Below are positions 8,661 through 16,841 of a stretch of 64,000 nucleotides of DNA, piece by piece. Both the position numbers and the translations under genes were made by a program. Under the pieces are notes generated by a model that was not told the origin of the DNA, did no database searches, and saw only the letters and a program-made list of their open reading frames with translations. The stretch lies in contig NZ_JAGGOJ010000027.1 in NCBI RefSeq assembly GCF_018614575.1, positions 31,369 to 95,368 on the forward strand, given 5' to 3'. The DNA is from Streptomyces sp. ISL-10. Lineage in GTDB: Bacteria > Actinomycetota > Actinomycetes > Streptomycetales > Streptomycetaceae. Each line of letters starts with the position of its first letter. Position 1 is the stretch's first letter.

Positions 8661-8681
8661 TGTCGTAACCATTCCTGTTAC
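8661..8681. promoter_or_regulatory. Rrf2-type operator, site 2
   Basis: TGTCGTAAC-N7-GTTAC at 8661-8681 repeats the left arm and spacing of site 1 (TGTCGTAAC, 7-bp centre, GTT). It lies 26 bp upstream of the MFS start codon, where a repressor would block transcription. The shared 9-mer with identical spacing makes a common regulator likely. Confidence 0.6.
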
Positions 8682-8707
8682 ATCCAATCTCTGGAGGTCC
8701 CCTCATC

Positions 8708-9904
8708 GTGAACCGATCACTCGTCGTCCTGGCCGCCGGAATGTTCGCCATCGGCACCGACAGCTTCGTCATCGCCGGCATCCTGCCGGACGCAGCGCAC
8801 TCCCTCGGTGTCGCGGTCGGCACCGCCGGCTGGCTGCTCACCGCCTACGCCTTCACCTATGCCGTCCTCGGCCCCGTCATGGCAGCGCTCACCACCCGTT
8901 GGCCGCGCCGAAGCCTGTTTCTCGCCGGGTTCGCCATCTTCACCACTGGCAACCTCGTCACCGCCTTCGCTCCGGCCTTCGGCGTGGCCCTGGCCGCGCG
9001 GGCGCTCGCCGGGCTCGGCGGCGCCATGGTCACTCCCGCCGCCGTCGCCGCGGCCACCGCGCTCGCGCCACCGGAGCGTCGCGGCCGCGCCATCGCCGCA
9101 GTCATGACCGGCCTCAGTGCCGCGACCGCGCTCGGGGCGCCCATCGGCACGGCGATCGCCGGCCTTACCGGTAACTGGCGGGCCACCATGCTGTTCGTCT
9201 CCGCGCTCGGAGTGCTGGCCGCCGCAGGCACAGCCCTGCTCCTGCGCCCGATACCAACACCCCCGGCAGTGCCGCTGCGCACCCGCGTTGCTCCGCTCGC
9301 CGACAGCCGCATCGGCCTGACCCTGCTGACCACCCTCCTCGTCTACACCGGTCTGTACACCGTCTACTCCTTCATCGGCGAAAGCCTCGACCGCGCCACC
9401 GGCGGCAGCGGCACTACCCTTGCTGCACTGCTGTTCGTGTGGGGACTGGCCGCCACCGCCGGAACTCTCGGCTCGGGCCGTCTGATCGACCGCTTCGGCC
9501 ACCGGCGCATCATCAATGCCGCGATCACCGTGGCCGCTGTCGACTTTGCACTGCTGCCGTGGACGAGCGCACATCTGCCCTCCGCCATCGCGGCACTCCT
9601 CTTGTGGGGTGTCTGCGGATGGGGACTCCTGGCACCGCAGACCCATCGCCTGATCACCGCCATGCCGACGGCGGCACCTCTGCTCACCGGCCTCGCCTCA
9701 GCCATGGTCTACGTCGGCGTCTCGGTCGCCCCCCTGGTCGGGCAGACGGGGATGGCCTGGTTCGGCGCGCACTGGCTCGGTCCCGTCGGTGCAGCGTTCA
9801 TCGCGCTCGGCCTCGGGGCGGCGGAAGCGGCGCACGCCGTCATCCACCGACACGCGAGGCACAACGCGCCCACGGCACAGTCTCAGCCATTGCAGTCCAA
9901 GTAG
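8708..9904 (+). CDS. MFS transporter, DHA1 drug-efflux type
   Basis: A 398-residue membrane protein with 12 predicted hydrophobic helices and the DHA1 hallmarks: an opening MFAIGTDSFVIAGILP (motif D1-like), the loop TTRWPRRSLFLAG between helices 2 and 3 (motif A region), and GAPIGTAIAGLTGNWRATM in helix 5 (motif C region). It resembles the AraJ/Cmx chloramphenicol-exporter branch. It should pump small toxic compounds out using the proton gradient. The GTG start at 8708 follows GGAGGT. Its operator matches that of the upstream Rrf2 gene, suggesting inducible efflux. The substrate is unknown. Confidence 0.88.
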   Translation: MNRSLVVLAAGMFAIGTDSFVIAGILPDAAHSLGVAVGTAGWLLTAYAFTYAVLGPVMAALTTRWPRRSLFLAGFAIFTTGNLVTAFAPAFGVALAARALAGLGGAMVTPAAVAAATALAPPERRGRAIAAVMTGLSAATALGAPIGTAIAGLTGNWRATMLFVSALGVLAAAGTALLLRPIPTPPAVPLRTRVAPLADSRIGLTLLTTLLVYTGLYTVYSFIGESLDRATGGSGTTLAALLFVWGLAATAGTLGSGRLIDRFGHRRIINAAITVAAVDFALLPWTSAHLPSAIAALLLWGVCGWGLLAPQTHRLITAMPTAAPLLTGLASAMVYVGVSVAPLVGQTGMAWFGAHWLGPVGAAFIALGLGAAEAAHAVIHRHARHNAPTAQSQPLQSK

Positions 9905-9948
9905 CGCACTGCCCTCACAACCCCGTCGAAAGCAAGGACTGAACGACA

Positions 9949-10452
9949 GTGATCACCACAGAACGCCTCCGGCTGCGCCCGCTCACCGTCGCCGACACCG
10001 ACTGGTGGGTGCATCTCCACGCCGATGAGGAGATCAACCGGTTCGTCGGCAGCTACACCAAAGAGCAGGCCGCAACACGCCTGCACGAGATACAGCAGCA
10101 GTGGGCTCAGCGCGGTCATGGACTGTGCGCCGTCGAACTGCGCAACACAGGCCAAGTGATCGGCCGCTGCGGCCTGAACTGGTGGGAGCAGTTCGGCGAG
10201 ACCGAGATCGGCTGGACCTTCGCCCGCGCCCATTGGGGGCGGGGCTATGCCACGGAAGCGGCCCGAGCGGTCCTCACGTGGGGCTTCGGGCCCCTGAGGC
10301 TCAGGCAGATCACCGCCATGATCCATCACGGCAACACTGCCTCTTCCGCCGTCGCTCAGCGCCTCGGATTCACGCGCCTACGCGAGGACGAGGTCCTCGG
10401 CCGCCCCTGCACCATCTACGCCCTGGCCCGGGACGACTTCTCTTCCCTCTGA
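9949..10452 (+). CDS. GNAT-family N-acetyltransferase (RimJ/RimL type)
   Basis: A 167-residue acetyltransferase. It opens with the strand TTERLRLRPLTVADTDWW seen in RimJ/RimL-like proteins, contains the acetyl-CoA pyrophosphate loop in HWGRGYATEAARA, and ends with the NTASSAVAQRLGF helix and strand. Such enzymes acetylate N-terminal or small-molecule amines. It starts with GTG at 9949, 44 bp after the MFS stop, and may share the pump transcript, in which case an acetylation-plus-export defence is conceivable. The acceptor substrate cannot be inferred. Confidence 0.85.
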   Translation: MITTERLRLRPLTVADTDWWVHLHADEEINRFVGSYTKEQAATRLHEIQQQWAQRGHGLCAVELRNTGQVIGRCGLNWWEQFGETEIGWTFARAHWGRGYATEAARAVLTWGFGPLRLRQITAMIHHGNTASSAVAQRLGFTRLREDEVLGRPCTIYALARDDFSSL

Positions 10453-10741
10453 ACAACAGAAAGGCGACGGCCTGGCCCGGCCGACTGGTCCTGCGCATCC
10501 CACATCCCGCATCCCGCATCCCGGAGCGCTCAGCGCTCCACCTGACGATCGCGTTCTGGCTGAGCCGCGCCGCCCGACAGGCCCGGGCGGTGCCCGTCGC
10601 GGTTGGTTTGCGGATTCGTACGCAGCGTGGGGCACCGGGATGCACGAGGGCGAGGTCTTCGGGCAGACCCGACGGAGGACGGGCAGACCGGCTGAAGCCA
10701 AATGGTTCGATGGTAAAATGTGTATACGCTTCGACGTTCCT
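10453..10741. other. intergenic region with heptad repeat and short palindrome
   Basis: No gene is recognised. It holds four tandem copies of a 7-mer CATCCC(A/G) at 10496-10523, then the palindrome GGAGCGCT-C-AGCGCTCC at 10523-10539, which may end the GNAT transcript. The right part contains a possible -10, TAAAAT at 10714-10719, for the helicase. Confidence 0.5.
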
Positions 10742-10769
10742 GGGGCCCGCACCAAGGGGTGCGGGCCCC
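10742..10769 (+). promoter_or_regulatory. strong hairpin in the helicase 5' leader
   Basis: Perfect 12-bp arms (GGGGCCCGCACC and complement) close an AAGG tetraloop, 35 nt before the helicase start. Stable leader structures are common ahead of cold-inducible DEAD-box and cold-shock genes, where they influence RNA stability or translation; here this is inference. It could also act as an attenuator. Confidence 0.5.
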
Positions 10770-10804
10770 GGCTCGTTCCGGCGCCAGACCACGGAAGGGC
10801 CCCC

Positions 10805-12220
10805 ATGAACGCGAAGTCGTCAGCCCCTGGGCACAGCAGTGCCGACAAGACCCAGCGGGCAACGGCGCCGCGGGGCGAACTCTCGGCGGAGACGCTGACG
10901 CCCGGTTCGCCGCCCGCCGAGTCCTTCGCCGAACTGGGGCTGCCGCCGGAGGTGGTGCAGGTGATGACCGGCCACGCGGTGACGGAGCCGTTCCCGATCC
11001 AGGCGGCCACCCTGCCCGACGCGCTGGCCGGCCGGGACATCCTCGGCCGCGCGCGGACCGGCTCGGGCAAGACCCTCGCCTTCGGGCTGGCCCTGCTCGT
11101 CCGTACGGCAGGCCGGCGCGCCGAGCCGAAGCAGCCGCTCGGGCTGGTCCTGGTACCGACTCGCGAACTCGCGCAGCAGGTGAGCGACGTGCTGGCACCG
11201 TACGCGCTGGCGCTGAAGCTCAGGCTCGCGACGGTGGTCGGCGGGGTGTCGATCGGGAGGCAGACAGCCTTGATGCGGGCCGGCGCCGATGTGGTCATCG
11301 CGACACCGGGGCGGCTGACCGACCTGGTAGAGCGCCGGGACTGCCGCCTCGACCAGGTGCGGATCACGGTGCTGGACGAGGCGGACCAGATGTGCGACAT
11401 GGGGTTCCTGCCGCAGGTGTCGCAGCTCTTGGATCGGGTGCGTCCCGAGGGGCAGCGGATGCTGTTCTCGGCCACGCTCGACCGCAACATCGACCATCTG
11501 GTCCGGCGCTACCTCCACGACCCGGTACTCGCCACGGTCGACCGGGCGGCAGGCGCGGTCACCACGATGGAGCACCACGTGCTGCACATCCACCCCGCGG
11601 ACAAGTACGCGACCGCCACGGAAATCGCTGCCCGGGACGGCCGGGTGCTGATGTTCCTGGACACCAAGCTCGGCGTCGACCAGTTCACCCGCCATCTGCG
11701 CAGCAGCGGTATCCGGGCCTCCGCCCTGCACAGCGGGAAGTCGCAGCCGCAGCGTACGCACACGCTCGCACAGTTCAAGAACGGTGACGTCACCGTGCTG
11801 GTGGCCACCAACGTCGCCGCACGCGGCATCCACGTCGACGCGCTCGACCTCGTCGTCAACGTCGACCCGCCCGCCGACCCCAAGGACTACCTCCACCGGG
11901 GCGGCCGCACCGCACGCGCCGGCGAGTCGGGCAGCGTGGTCACCCTCGTCACCCCGAACCAGCGGCGTGACGTGAACCGGATGATGTCCGACGCCGGGAT
12001 CCGGCCGACGGTCACACAGGTGCGCTCCGGCGAGGAGAAGCTGACCAGCATCACGGGAGCGAAGCGCCCGCCCACCGGAGGCAAGGCCACCGGCGGCAAC
12101 GCGCCCTTCCTCGGCCTGGGCACCCGGCCGGGCCGCTCCCCGAAGGAATCCCGCAAGAGCGCCGAAGCCCGCAAGACCGCGGAAGCCCGCAAAGCCGCCC
12201 GGATACGCAGAGGCCACTGA
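10805..12220 (+). CDS. DEAD-box ATP-dependent RNA helicase
   Basis: A 471-residue superfamily-2 helicase with all motifs: Q-motif (FAELGLPPEVV, then FPIQ), Walker A ARTGSGKT (residues 83-90), PTREL (118-122), TPGR, DEAD (191-194), SAT (222-224) and the C-terminal HRGGRTARAG. A basic tail rich in Ala/Lys/Arg (last 40 residues) probably binds RNA. Such enzymes unwind short RNA duplexes in ribosome assembly and mRNA decay, especially in the cold. The ATG at 10805 has GGAAGG upstream; a longer in-frame extension to 10640 runs through the hairpin and is unlikely. It is transcribed alone with a structured leader. Confidence 0.93.
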   Translation: MNAKSSAPGHSSADKTQRATAPRGELSAETLTPGSPPAESFAELGLPPEVVQVMTGHAVTEPFPIQAATLPDALAGRDILGRARTGSGKTLAFGLALLVRTAGRRAEPKQPLGLVLVPTRELAQQVSDVLAPYALALKLRLATVVGGVSIGRQTALMRAGADVVIATPGRLTDLVERRDCRLDQVRITVLDEADQMCDMGFLPQVSQLLDRVRPEGQRMLFSATLDRNIDHLVRRYLHDPVLATVDRAAGAVTTMEHHVLHIHPADKYATATEIAARDGRVLMFLDTKLGVDQFTRHLRSSGIRASALHSGKSQPQRTHTLAQFKNGDVTVLVATNVAARGIHVDALDLVVNVDPPADPKDYLHRGGRTARAGESGSVVTLVTPNQRRDVNRMMSDAGIRPTVTQVRSGEEKLTSITGAKRPPTGGKATGGNAPFLGLGTRPGRSPKESRKSAEARKTAEARKAARIRRGH

Positions 12221-12327
12221 CAAGCCAGGAGCGGGCAGTCAGGACGGCGGAGGAACGGACCGGGCAGCGTCCCGTCTCCGGAGGAAAAGCAGGTGCGCGT
12301 AGCCTTGGGCCCTGTCAGGCTCCGCCG

Positions 12328-13065
12328 GTGAACCGTGAACAGATCTCCCGGCTTGCTCATGCGGATCACCCGATCGCGGCCCCACTCGACGACGACTCGG
12401 TGCGCCGCTTGCTGGAACGCGGCATCACACGCGGCGATGAGCGGGTACTCGACCTCGGCTGCGGCGGAGGAGAGTGGCTCGGGCGTGCCCTGACCGCGCA
12501 CCCGCAGCTGAGGGCCGACGGCGTGGACATCTGCGAGGGCTCGTTGGCGCATGCTCGTGAGACCGCACGGATCCTCGGCGTTCAAGAGCGCCTCGTCCTC
12601 CACCACGGGGACGCCGCCGAGTTCACCGCCTCACACGCGTTCGACCTGGTGATCAGCGTCGGGGCCGCGCATGCCTTCGGCGGCCTGCCCGCCACCCTCG
12701 CGGCGGCACGCAAGCATCTGGCACCCGGTGGGCGCGTCCTGATCGGTGACGGGTTCTGGGCACGCGAGCCCACCCCCGAGGCCGTTGAGATGCTCGGGGA
12801 CCTCACCGACCTGCCGACCACCATGGACCGCGTCGTCGCTGAGGGGTGGACACCCGCCTACGGGCACATCAGCACACGCCGAGAGCTTGACGCGTACGAA
12901 TGGGCCTGGACAGGGTCGCTGGCCTCATGGGCCCTCGACCATCCCGACGATCCGGACAGTCCAAAGGCGCTCGCGGCAGCCACGACGCATCGCGACGAAT
13001 GGCTGCGTGTCTACCGGGACGCCTTCGGATTCGTCTGCCTGATCCTGCGCCCGACGTCCGACTGA
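12328..13065 (+). CDS. class I SAM-dependent methyltransferase
   Basis: A 245-residue Rossmann methyltransferase. Motif I is VLDLGCGGGEW, the acidic end of strand 2 is DGVDICEGSLAHA, and motif II/III appear as HAFDLVISVGAAHAF and LAPGGRVLIGDGFW. This arrangement matches small-molecule methyltransferases of the UbiE/SAM type. It starts with GTG at 12328 with no strong ribosome site. It is separated from the helicase by about 107 bp and converges with the UbiA gene. Whether it takes part in the phenolic-lipid pathway next door is unknown; the opposite orientation argues against one operon. The acceptor substrate is unknown. Confidence 0.85.
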   Translation: MNREQISRLAHADHPIAAPLDDDSVRRLLERGITRGDERVLDLGCGGGEWLGRALTAHPQLRADGVDICEGSLAHARETARILGVQERLVLHHGDAAEFTASHAFDLVISVGAAHAFGGLPATLAAARKHLAPGGRVLIGDGFWAREPTPEAVEMLGDLTDLPTTMDRVVAEGWTPAYGHISTRRELDAYEWAWTGSLASWALDHPDDPDSPKALAAATTHRDEWLRVYRDAFGFVCLILRPTSD

Positions 13066-13145
13066 GCGGACGAGGGCCCGTCTTCGACGTCGCGCCAACG
13101 AATCATGATCACGGCCCTCCTTCGCGGGCAGCGGACTTCCTGGTG

Positions 13146-14006
13146 TCAGACGATGTGCGCGCCGCTCAGCAGCAGCTGTGCCAGCGCCAGCCCGGCCACC
13201 GTGATCGCGGCCCGGAACGGCCACCTGTCGCTGCCGTGCCGCATGGCGGTACCGGCCATCGCCGTACACGCGGCCACGGCCGCAACCGCCCAGGCAAGGA
13301 CTCCGGGTGTGCCCGGAGGCTTTGAGGTGAGCACGGTGAGGGCAGTCAGCATCACCGCGGGAGCGAGCCACCGGCACGCGGTGGCGCCCAGGCGTTGCGG
13401 CAGGCCTCGGACACCGGTCGCGAGGTCGTCGTCGATGTCGGGGAGGACGTTGACGAGATGCGCCCCGACTCCGAGCAGGGCGCTCCCGGCCGACACCCAC
13501 CAGGCAGGCCACGGCTGGGACGGCAGTCCGAGCGTCACGAACGCGGGCAAGGAGGCGAATCCGAGGGCGTAGGGAAGCGGGGACAGCACAGTGCCCTTCA
13601 GGAAGAGGTTGTAGGCCCAGCCGCCGGCCAGCACTCCCGCCAGGTGCACCGTCGCCGCCGAGGCTCCGCCGAGCAGCGACAGCGGCACACAGACGATCAG
13701 CGCCGCCACAGCCGCCATGGCCACCACGCGCGGTGCCAGTGCGCCGGCCGCCACCGGTTTGTCCCAGCGGCCGGTGGCCGCGTCCCGCCGCGCGTCGACC
13801 GCGTCGTTGCACCACCCCACCGAGAGCTGTCCGGCCAGCACCGCGGCCCCGACGCCCACGGAACCGGCCGGTCCGCGGCCGGCCGACACCGCGAGCGCGG
13901 TCACGAACACCGTCACGGCGACCGTCGGCTCCGGATGACACGCGCGCAGCAACACTGGTAGCCGGTGTGTCGCCCGCGGGGCAGTCGCAGGGCGGTATAG
14001 AGACAC
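13146..14006 (-). CDS. UbiA-family prenyltransferase
   Basis: An integral membrane protein of about 286 residues with 8-9 hydrophobic helices. It carries both UbiA aspartate motifs: NDAVDARRDAATGRWDKP in the first conserved loop and LPDIDDDLATGVRGLP in the second, which together bind Mg-prenyl diphosphate. Such enzymes transfer isoprenyl chains to aromatic acceptors. It faces the type III PKS operon across a very short shared promoter region, suggesting that the phenolic product is prenylated; that is inference. The start is uncertain: ATG 14045, GTG 14006 and GTG 13955 are in frame, and the first would leave almost no promoter. Confidence 0.85.
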   Translation of the reverse strand: MSLYRPATAPRATHRLPVLLRACHPEPTVAVTVFVTALAVSAGRGPAGSVGVGAAVLAGQLSVGWCNDAVDARRDAATGRWDKPVAAGALAPRVVAMAAVAALIVCVPLSLLGGASAATVHLAGVLAGGWAYNLFLKGTVLSPLPYALGFASLPAFVTLGLPSQPWPAWWVSAGSALLGVGAHLVNVLPDIDDDLATGVRGLPQRLGATACRWLAPAVMLTALTVLTSKPPGTPGVLAWAVAAVAACTAMAGTAMRHGSDRWPFRAAITVAGLALAQLLLSGAHIV

Positions 14007-14050
14007 GGGTACAACGTAGTCACCGCACCGAACGTGAGGAGACATCCGGT

Positions 14051-15154
14051 ATGCGTGTCCCCGCGCTCGACGAAGACGCCCCTGCCCAGTCCTTCGCCTC
14101 CGACCGGACCACCGCCCTCGTCGCTGTGCACACCGCCCTGCCGGCGCACCGGTACGCCCAGAACGACCTCACCGAACTGATCGGCGACCTGTGCCTGCCG
14201 CCGGGCCAGGACCGCGCGTTGCTGCGCCGCCTGCACCGCTCGGCCGGGGTGCGTACCCGTCACCTCGCCCTGCCCATCGAACGGTATCCGGGACTCACCG
14301 ACTTCGGACAGGCCAACGCCGCCTGGATGAGGGCCGGTCTGGAGCTCGGCGAGGAGGCACTGGCCGGTGCCCTCGACAGCGCCGGGATCACGCCCTCGGA
14401 TGTGGACCTGCTCGTCTGCACGTCCATCACGGGAATTGCCGCTCCCTCACTCGACGCCCGCCTCGCCGTTCGCATGGGCATGCGGCCCGACGTCAAGAGG
14501 ATCCCCGTGTTCGGCCTGGGCTGTGTCGCGGGCGCCGCCGGCCTCGGCCGGCTCAACGACTACCTGCGCGGCCATCCGGACGACACCGCTGTGCTGCTCA
14601 GCGTCGAACTCTGTTCCCTGACACTGCAGCAGCGCGACGGATCGCTCGCCAACCTCGTCGCCGGGGCCCTCTTCGGCGACGGTGCGGCGGCCGTCGTCGC
14701 ACGCGGCGGCCGGGCGGCGGGGCCGGAGGTGGTGGGCACCCGGGGCCGCCTGTACCCGGACACCGAACATCTGCTGGGCTGGAAAATCGGCGCCAGTGGC
14801 TTCCGCGTCGTCGTCGACGCCGGCATCCCCGACATCGTCCGGGCCCACCTCGGCCCGGACCTGCGAGCCTTTCTCGCCGCCCATGGCCTCGGACCGGACG
14901 ACATCGGCACCTGGATCTGCCACCCCGGAGGACCCAAGGTGCTCGCCGCGGTCGCCGACACGCTCCACCTGCCGGAAGGTGCACTGGACTCCGCCTGGCG
15001 CTCGCTGGCCAGCGTGGGGAACATGTCCTCCGCCTCGGTGCTCAGACTTCTCGAGGACATCGGCAGGACCGGGTGCCCGAAACCCGGTACCTGGGGCGTG
15101 CTCCTCGCCATGGGACCGGGGTTCTGCGCCGAATTCGTCCTCCTGCGCTGGTGA
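14051..15154 (+). CDS. srsA: type III polyketide synthase, SrsA-like alkylresorcinol synthase
   Basis: A 367-residue chalcone-synthase-fold enzyme with the full triad: Cys158 (FGLGCVAGAAG), His291 (CHPGGPKVL) and Asn324 (GNMSSAS). Its gene order with a small methyltransferase and a flavoprotein equals the srsA-srsB-srsC operon of Streptomyces griseus, where SrsA condenses a long-chain acyl-CoA with malonyl- and methylmalonyl-CoA into alkylresorcinols. The product chemistry here is inferred from that context. The ATG at 14051 follows GAGGAG. A possible -10 (TACAAC at 14010-14015) sits between this gene and the divergent UbiA gene. Phenolic lipids of this type are membrane-associated and linked to beta-lactam tolerance in S. 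griseus. Confidence 0.88.
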   Translation: MRVPALDEDAPAQSFASDRTTALVAVHTALPAHRYAQNDLTELIGDLCLPPGQDRALLRRLHRSAGVRTRHLALPIERYPGLTDFGQANAAWMRAGLELGEEALAGALDSAGITPSDVDLLVCTSITGIAAPSLDARLAVRMGMRPDVKRIPVFGLGCVAGAAGLGRLNDYLRGHPDDTAVLLSVELCSLTLQQRDGSLANLVAGALFGDGAAAVVARGGRAAGPEVVGTRGRLYPDTEHLLGWKIGASGFRVVVDAGIPDIVRAHLGPDLRAFLAAHGLGPDDIGTWICHPGGPKVLAAVADTLHLPEGALDSAWRSLASVGNMSSASVLRLLEDIGRTGCPKPGTWGVLLAMGPGFCAEFVLLRW

Positions 15155-15164
15155 GGAACCGCTG

Positions 15165-15680
15165 ATGCTCTGGTACACCCTTCTCGTTCTCGCCATCGCT
15201 GCGGAACGCTGCATCGAACTCGTCGTGGCCCGGCGCAACGCCGCCTGGACTCTCGCCCGTGCCGGCGTGGAACACGGCCGCGGACACTACCCCGTCATGG
15301 TGGCCCTTCACACCGCTCTGCTCGTGGGCTGCCTGATCGAGCCGGTGCTCGGTGGCCGACCGTTCCTCCCCGCCCTCGGCTGGCCCATGCTGGGCATCGT
15401 CGTTTTGGCCCAGGCGCTGCGGTGGTGGTGCATCGCGACACTCGGACCGTACTGGAACACCCGCGTCATCGTCGTGCCCGGAGCGCGCCTGGTCCGTGCA
15501 GGCCCCTACCGTTTCGCGCGCCACCCCAACTACGTGGCCGTCGTGGCGGAGATCGCCGCCCTGCCACTGGTGCACTCGGCGTGGCTGACCGCCACCGTGA
15601 TCACCACGGCCAACGCAGTGCTGCTCGGCGTCCGTGTCCACTGCGAGAACACCGCCCTCGCCGGGGCGGCGGCGGCATGA
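15165..15680 (+). CDS. srsB: isoprenylcysteine carboxyl methyltransferase-like membrane methyltransferase (SrsB-like)
   Basis: A 171-residue membrane protein with four to five hydrophobic segments and the ICMT signature near the C-terminus (GPYRFARHPNYVAVVAE, then a late Glu/Asn-containing helix). In the S. griseus srs operon a protein of this family O-methylates the alkylresorcinol made by SrsA. The gene starts 10 bp after the PKS stop with GAGGAA as ribosome site and overlaps the flavoprotein gene by 4 bp. Length and topology are normal. The role in phenolic-lipid tailoring is inferred from the operon; the family assignment is firm. Confidence 0.85.
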   Translation: MLWYTLLVLAIAAERCIELVVARRNAAWTLARAGVEHGRGHYPVMVALHTALLVGCLIEPVLGGRPFLPALGWPMLGIVVLAQALRWWCIATLGPYWNTRVIVVPGARLVRAGPYRFARHPNYVAVVAEIAALPLVHSAWLTATVITTANAVLLGVRVHCENTALAGAAAA

Positions 15681-16708
15681 AAGCGGCCCACGACCTCCTG
15701 ATCGCCGGAGGGGGGCCCGCCGGACTGGCGACCGCTCTGCACGCCGTGCGGGCAGGCTTCGACGTCGTCGTGGCCGAGCCGCGCAGAGCGCCGGTGGACA
15801 AAGCGTGCGGCGAGGGACTCATGCCCGGCGCGGTGCGGGCGCTGCGGGCACTCGGTGTGACGGTGCCCGGCCAGCCCCTCGCCGGCATCCGCTACGTACA
15901 GGACGGGCGGGGGGTTCAGGCGGCGTTCCGGCAGGGCCCCGGCCTCGGCGTGCGCCGTACCAGCCTCCATTTGGCACTCCATACGGCGGTCGTGGAGGCG
16001 GGAGTCCCCGTACTGCCCCTCCGCGTCTCGGGCGTGCGCCAGGACGCGACGGGAGTGACCGCATCAGGTACTGGCCTGCGCGCCAGATGGCTGATCGCCG
16101 CGGACGGCCTCCACTCGCCGGTACGGCGGTCGCTCGGCCTGGCGACCACCAGCCGGGGCACGCCCCGGTACGGACTGCGCCGGCACTACGCCGTGGCGCC
16201 GCAATCGCCGTACGTCGAAGTCCACTGGGCGCCGCAGGGGGAGGCCTATGTGACGCCGCTCGGTCCCCGGCTTCTGGGCCTGGCCCTTCTGACGTCCTGG
16301 CGCTCGCCGTTCGACACACAGCTGGCCGGATTCCGCCAACTGGCCGCCCGGCTCCCCGCCGAGGCGGCTGTCACGGACGTGCGGGGCGCGGGCCCGCTGC
16401 GCCAAATGGCCAGCACGCGCGTCCACGGACGCGTGCTGCTCGTGGGTGACGCCGCCGGATACATCGATGCGCTGACCGGGGAAGGCCTCTCGCTGGCCCT
16501 GACGGGTGCCGAAGTCCTGGTCGACCATCTGCGCCGCGGTGCACCCGCCGGTTACGAGTCCGCCTGGAAAGCCGCGACCCGGCGCCACCGGCTTCTGACC
16601 GACTGTCTTGTACGGGCTCGGCAGCAGCCCCGACTGGCCCAGCTGATCGTTCCCGCGGCCGAGCGGCTCCCACGCCTCTTCGCCACCGCGGTGAACGCAC
16701 TGGCGTGA
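15677..16708 (+). CDS. srsC: FAD-dependent monooxygenase/oxidoreductase (SrsC-like)
   Basis: A 343-residue flavoprotein of the geranylgeranyl-reductase / aromatic hydroxylase superfamily. The dinucleotide motif LLIAGGGPAGLATALHA is at the N-terminus, followed by ACGEGLMPGAVRAL; the second FAD motif is LLVGDAAGYIDALTGEGLSL. In the srs pathway the third enzyme hydroxylates the methylated resorcinol, leading to quinone-type lipids. Translation starts within the ATGA overlap of the methyltransferase stop, so the three genes form one transcriptional unit. The exact substrate cannot be told from sequence; a reductase role on a prenyl chain is an alternative given the UbiA neighbour. Confidence 0.85.
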   Translation: MKAAHDLLIAGGGPAGLATALHAVRAGFDVVVAEPRRAPVDKACGEGLMPGAVRALRALGVTVPGQPLAGIRYVQDGRGVQAAFRQGPGLGVRRTSLHLALHTAVVEAGVPVLPLRVSGVRQDATGVTASGTGLRARWLIAADGLHSPVRRSLGLATTSRGTPRYGLRRHYAVAPQSPYVEVHWAPQGEAYVTPLGPRLLGLALLTSWRSPFDTQLAGFRQLAARLPAEAAVTDVRGAGPLRQMASTRVHGRVLLVGDAAGYIDALTGEGLSLALTGAEVLVDHLRRGAPAGYESAWKAATRRHRLLTDCLVRARQQPRLAQLIVPAAERLPRLFATAVNALA

Positions 16709-16841
16709 CCACCGGCCCGGAACGCAGGCCCATGTGACCGCGGGCGTCAGCTCGGACCTGTGCCCTGCTGTCGCCCGCCGCTTGCTTTCATGACGCTCTT
16801 CCGGCCGGCCTCCGAGAGGCGCTGCGATCAATCAATCAATG

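Noticed and set aside
10523..10539. Palindrome resembling a CebR box
   Set aside because: The sequence GGAGCGCT-C-AGCGCTCC does not match the 14-bp CebR consensus and no cellulose gene follows; it more likely ends the GNAT transcript.
12328..13065. Methyltransferase as part of the phenolic-lipid cluster
   Set aside because: It is convergent with the UbiA gene, has no shared promoter with the PKS, and the operon already has its own methyltransferase.
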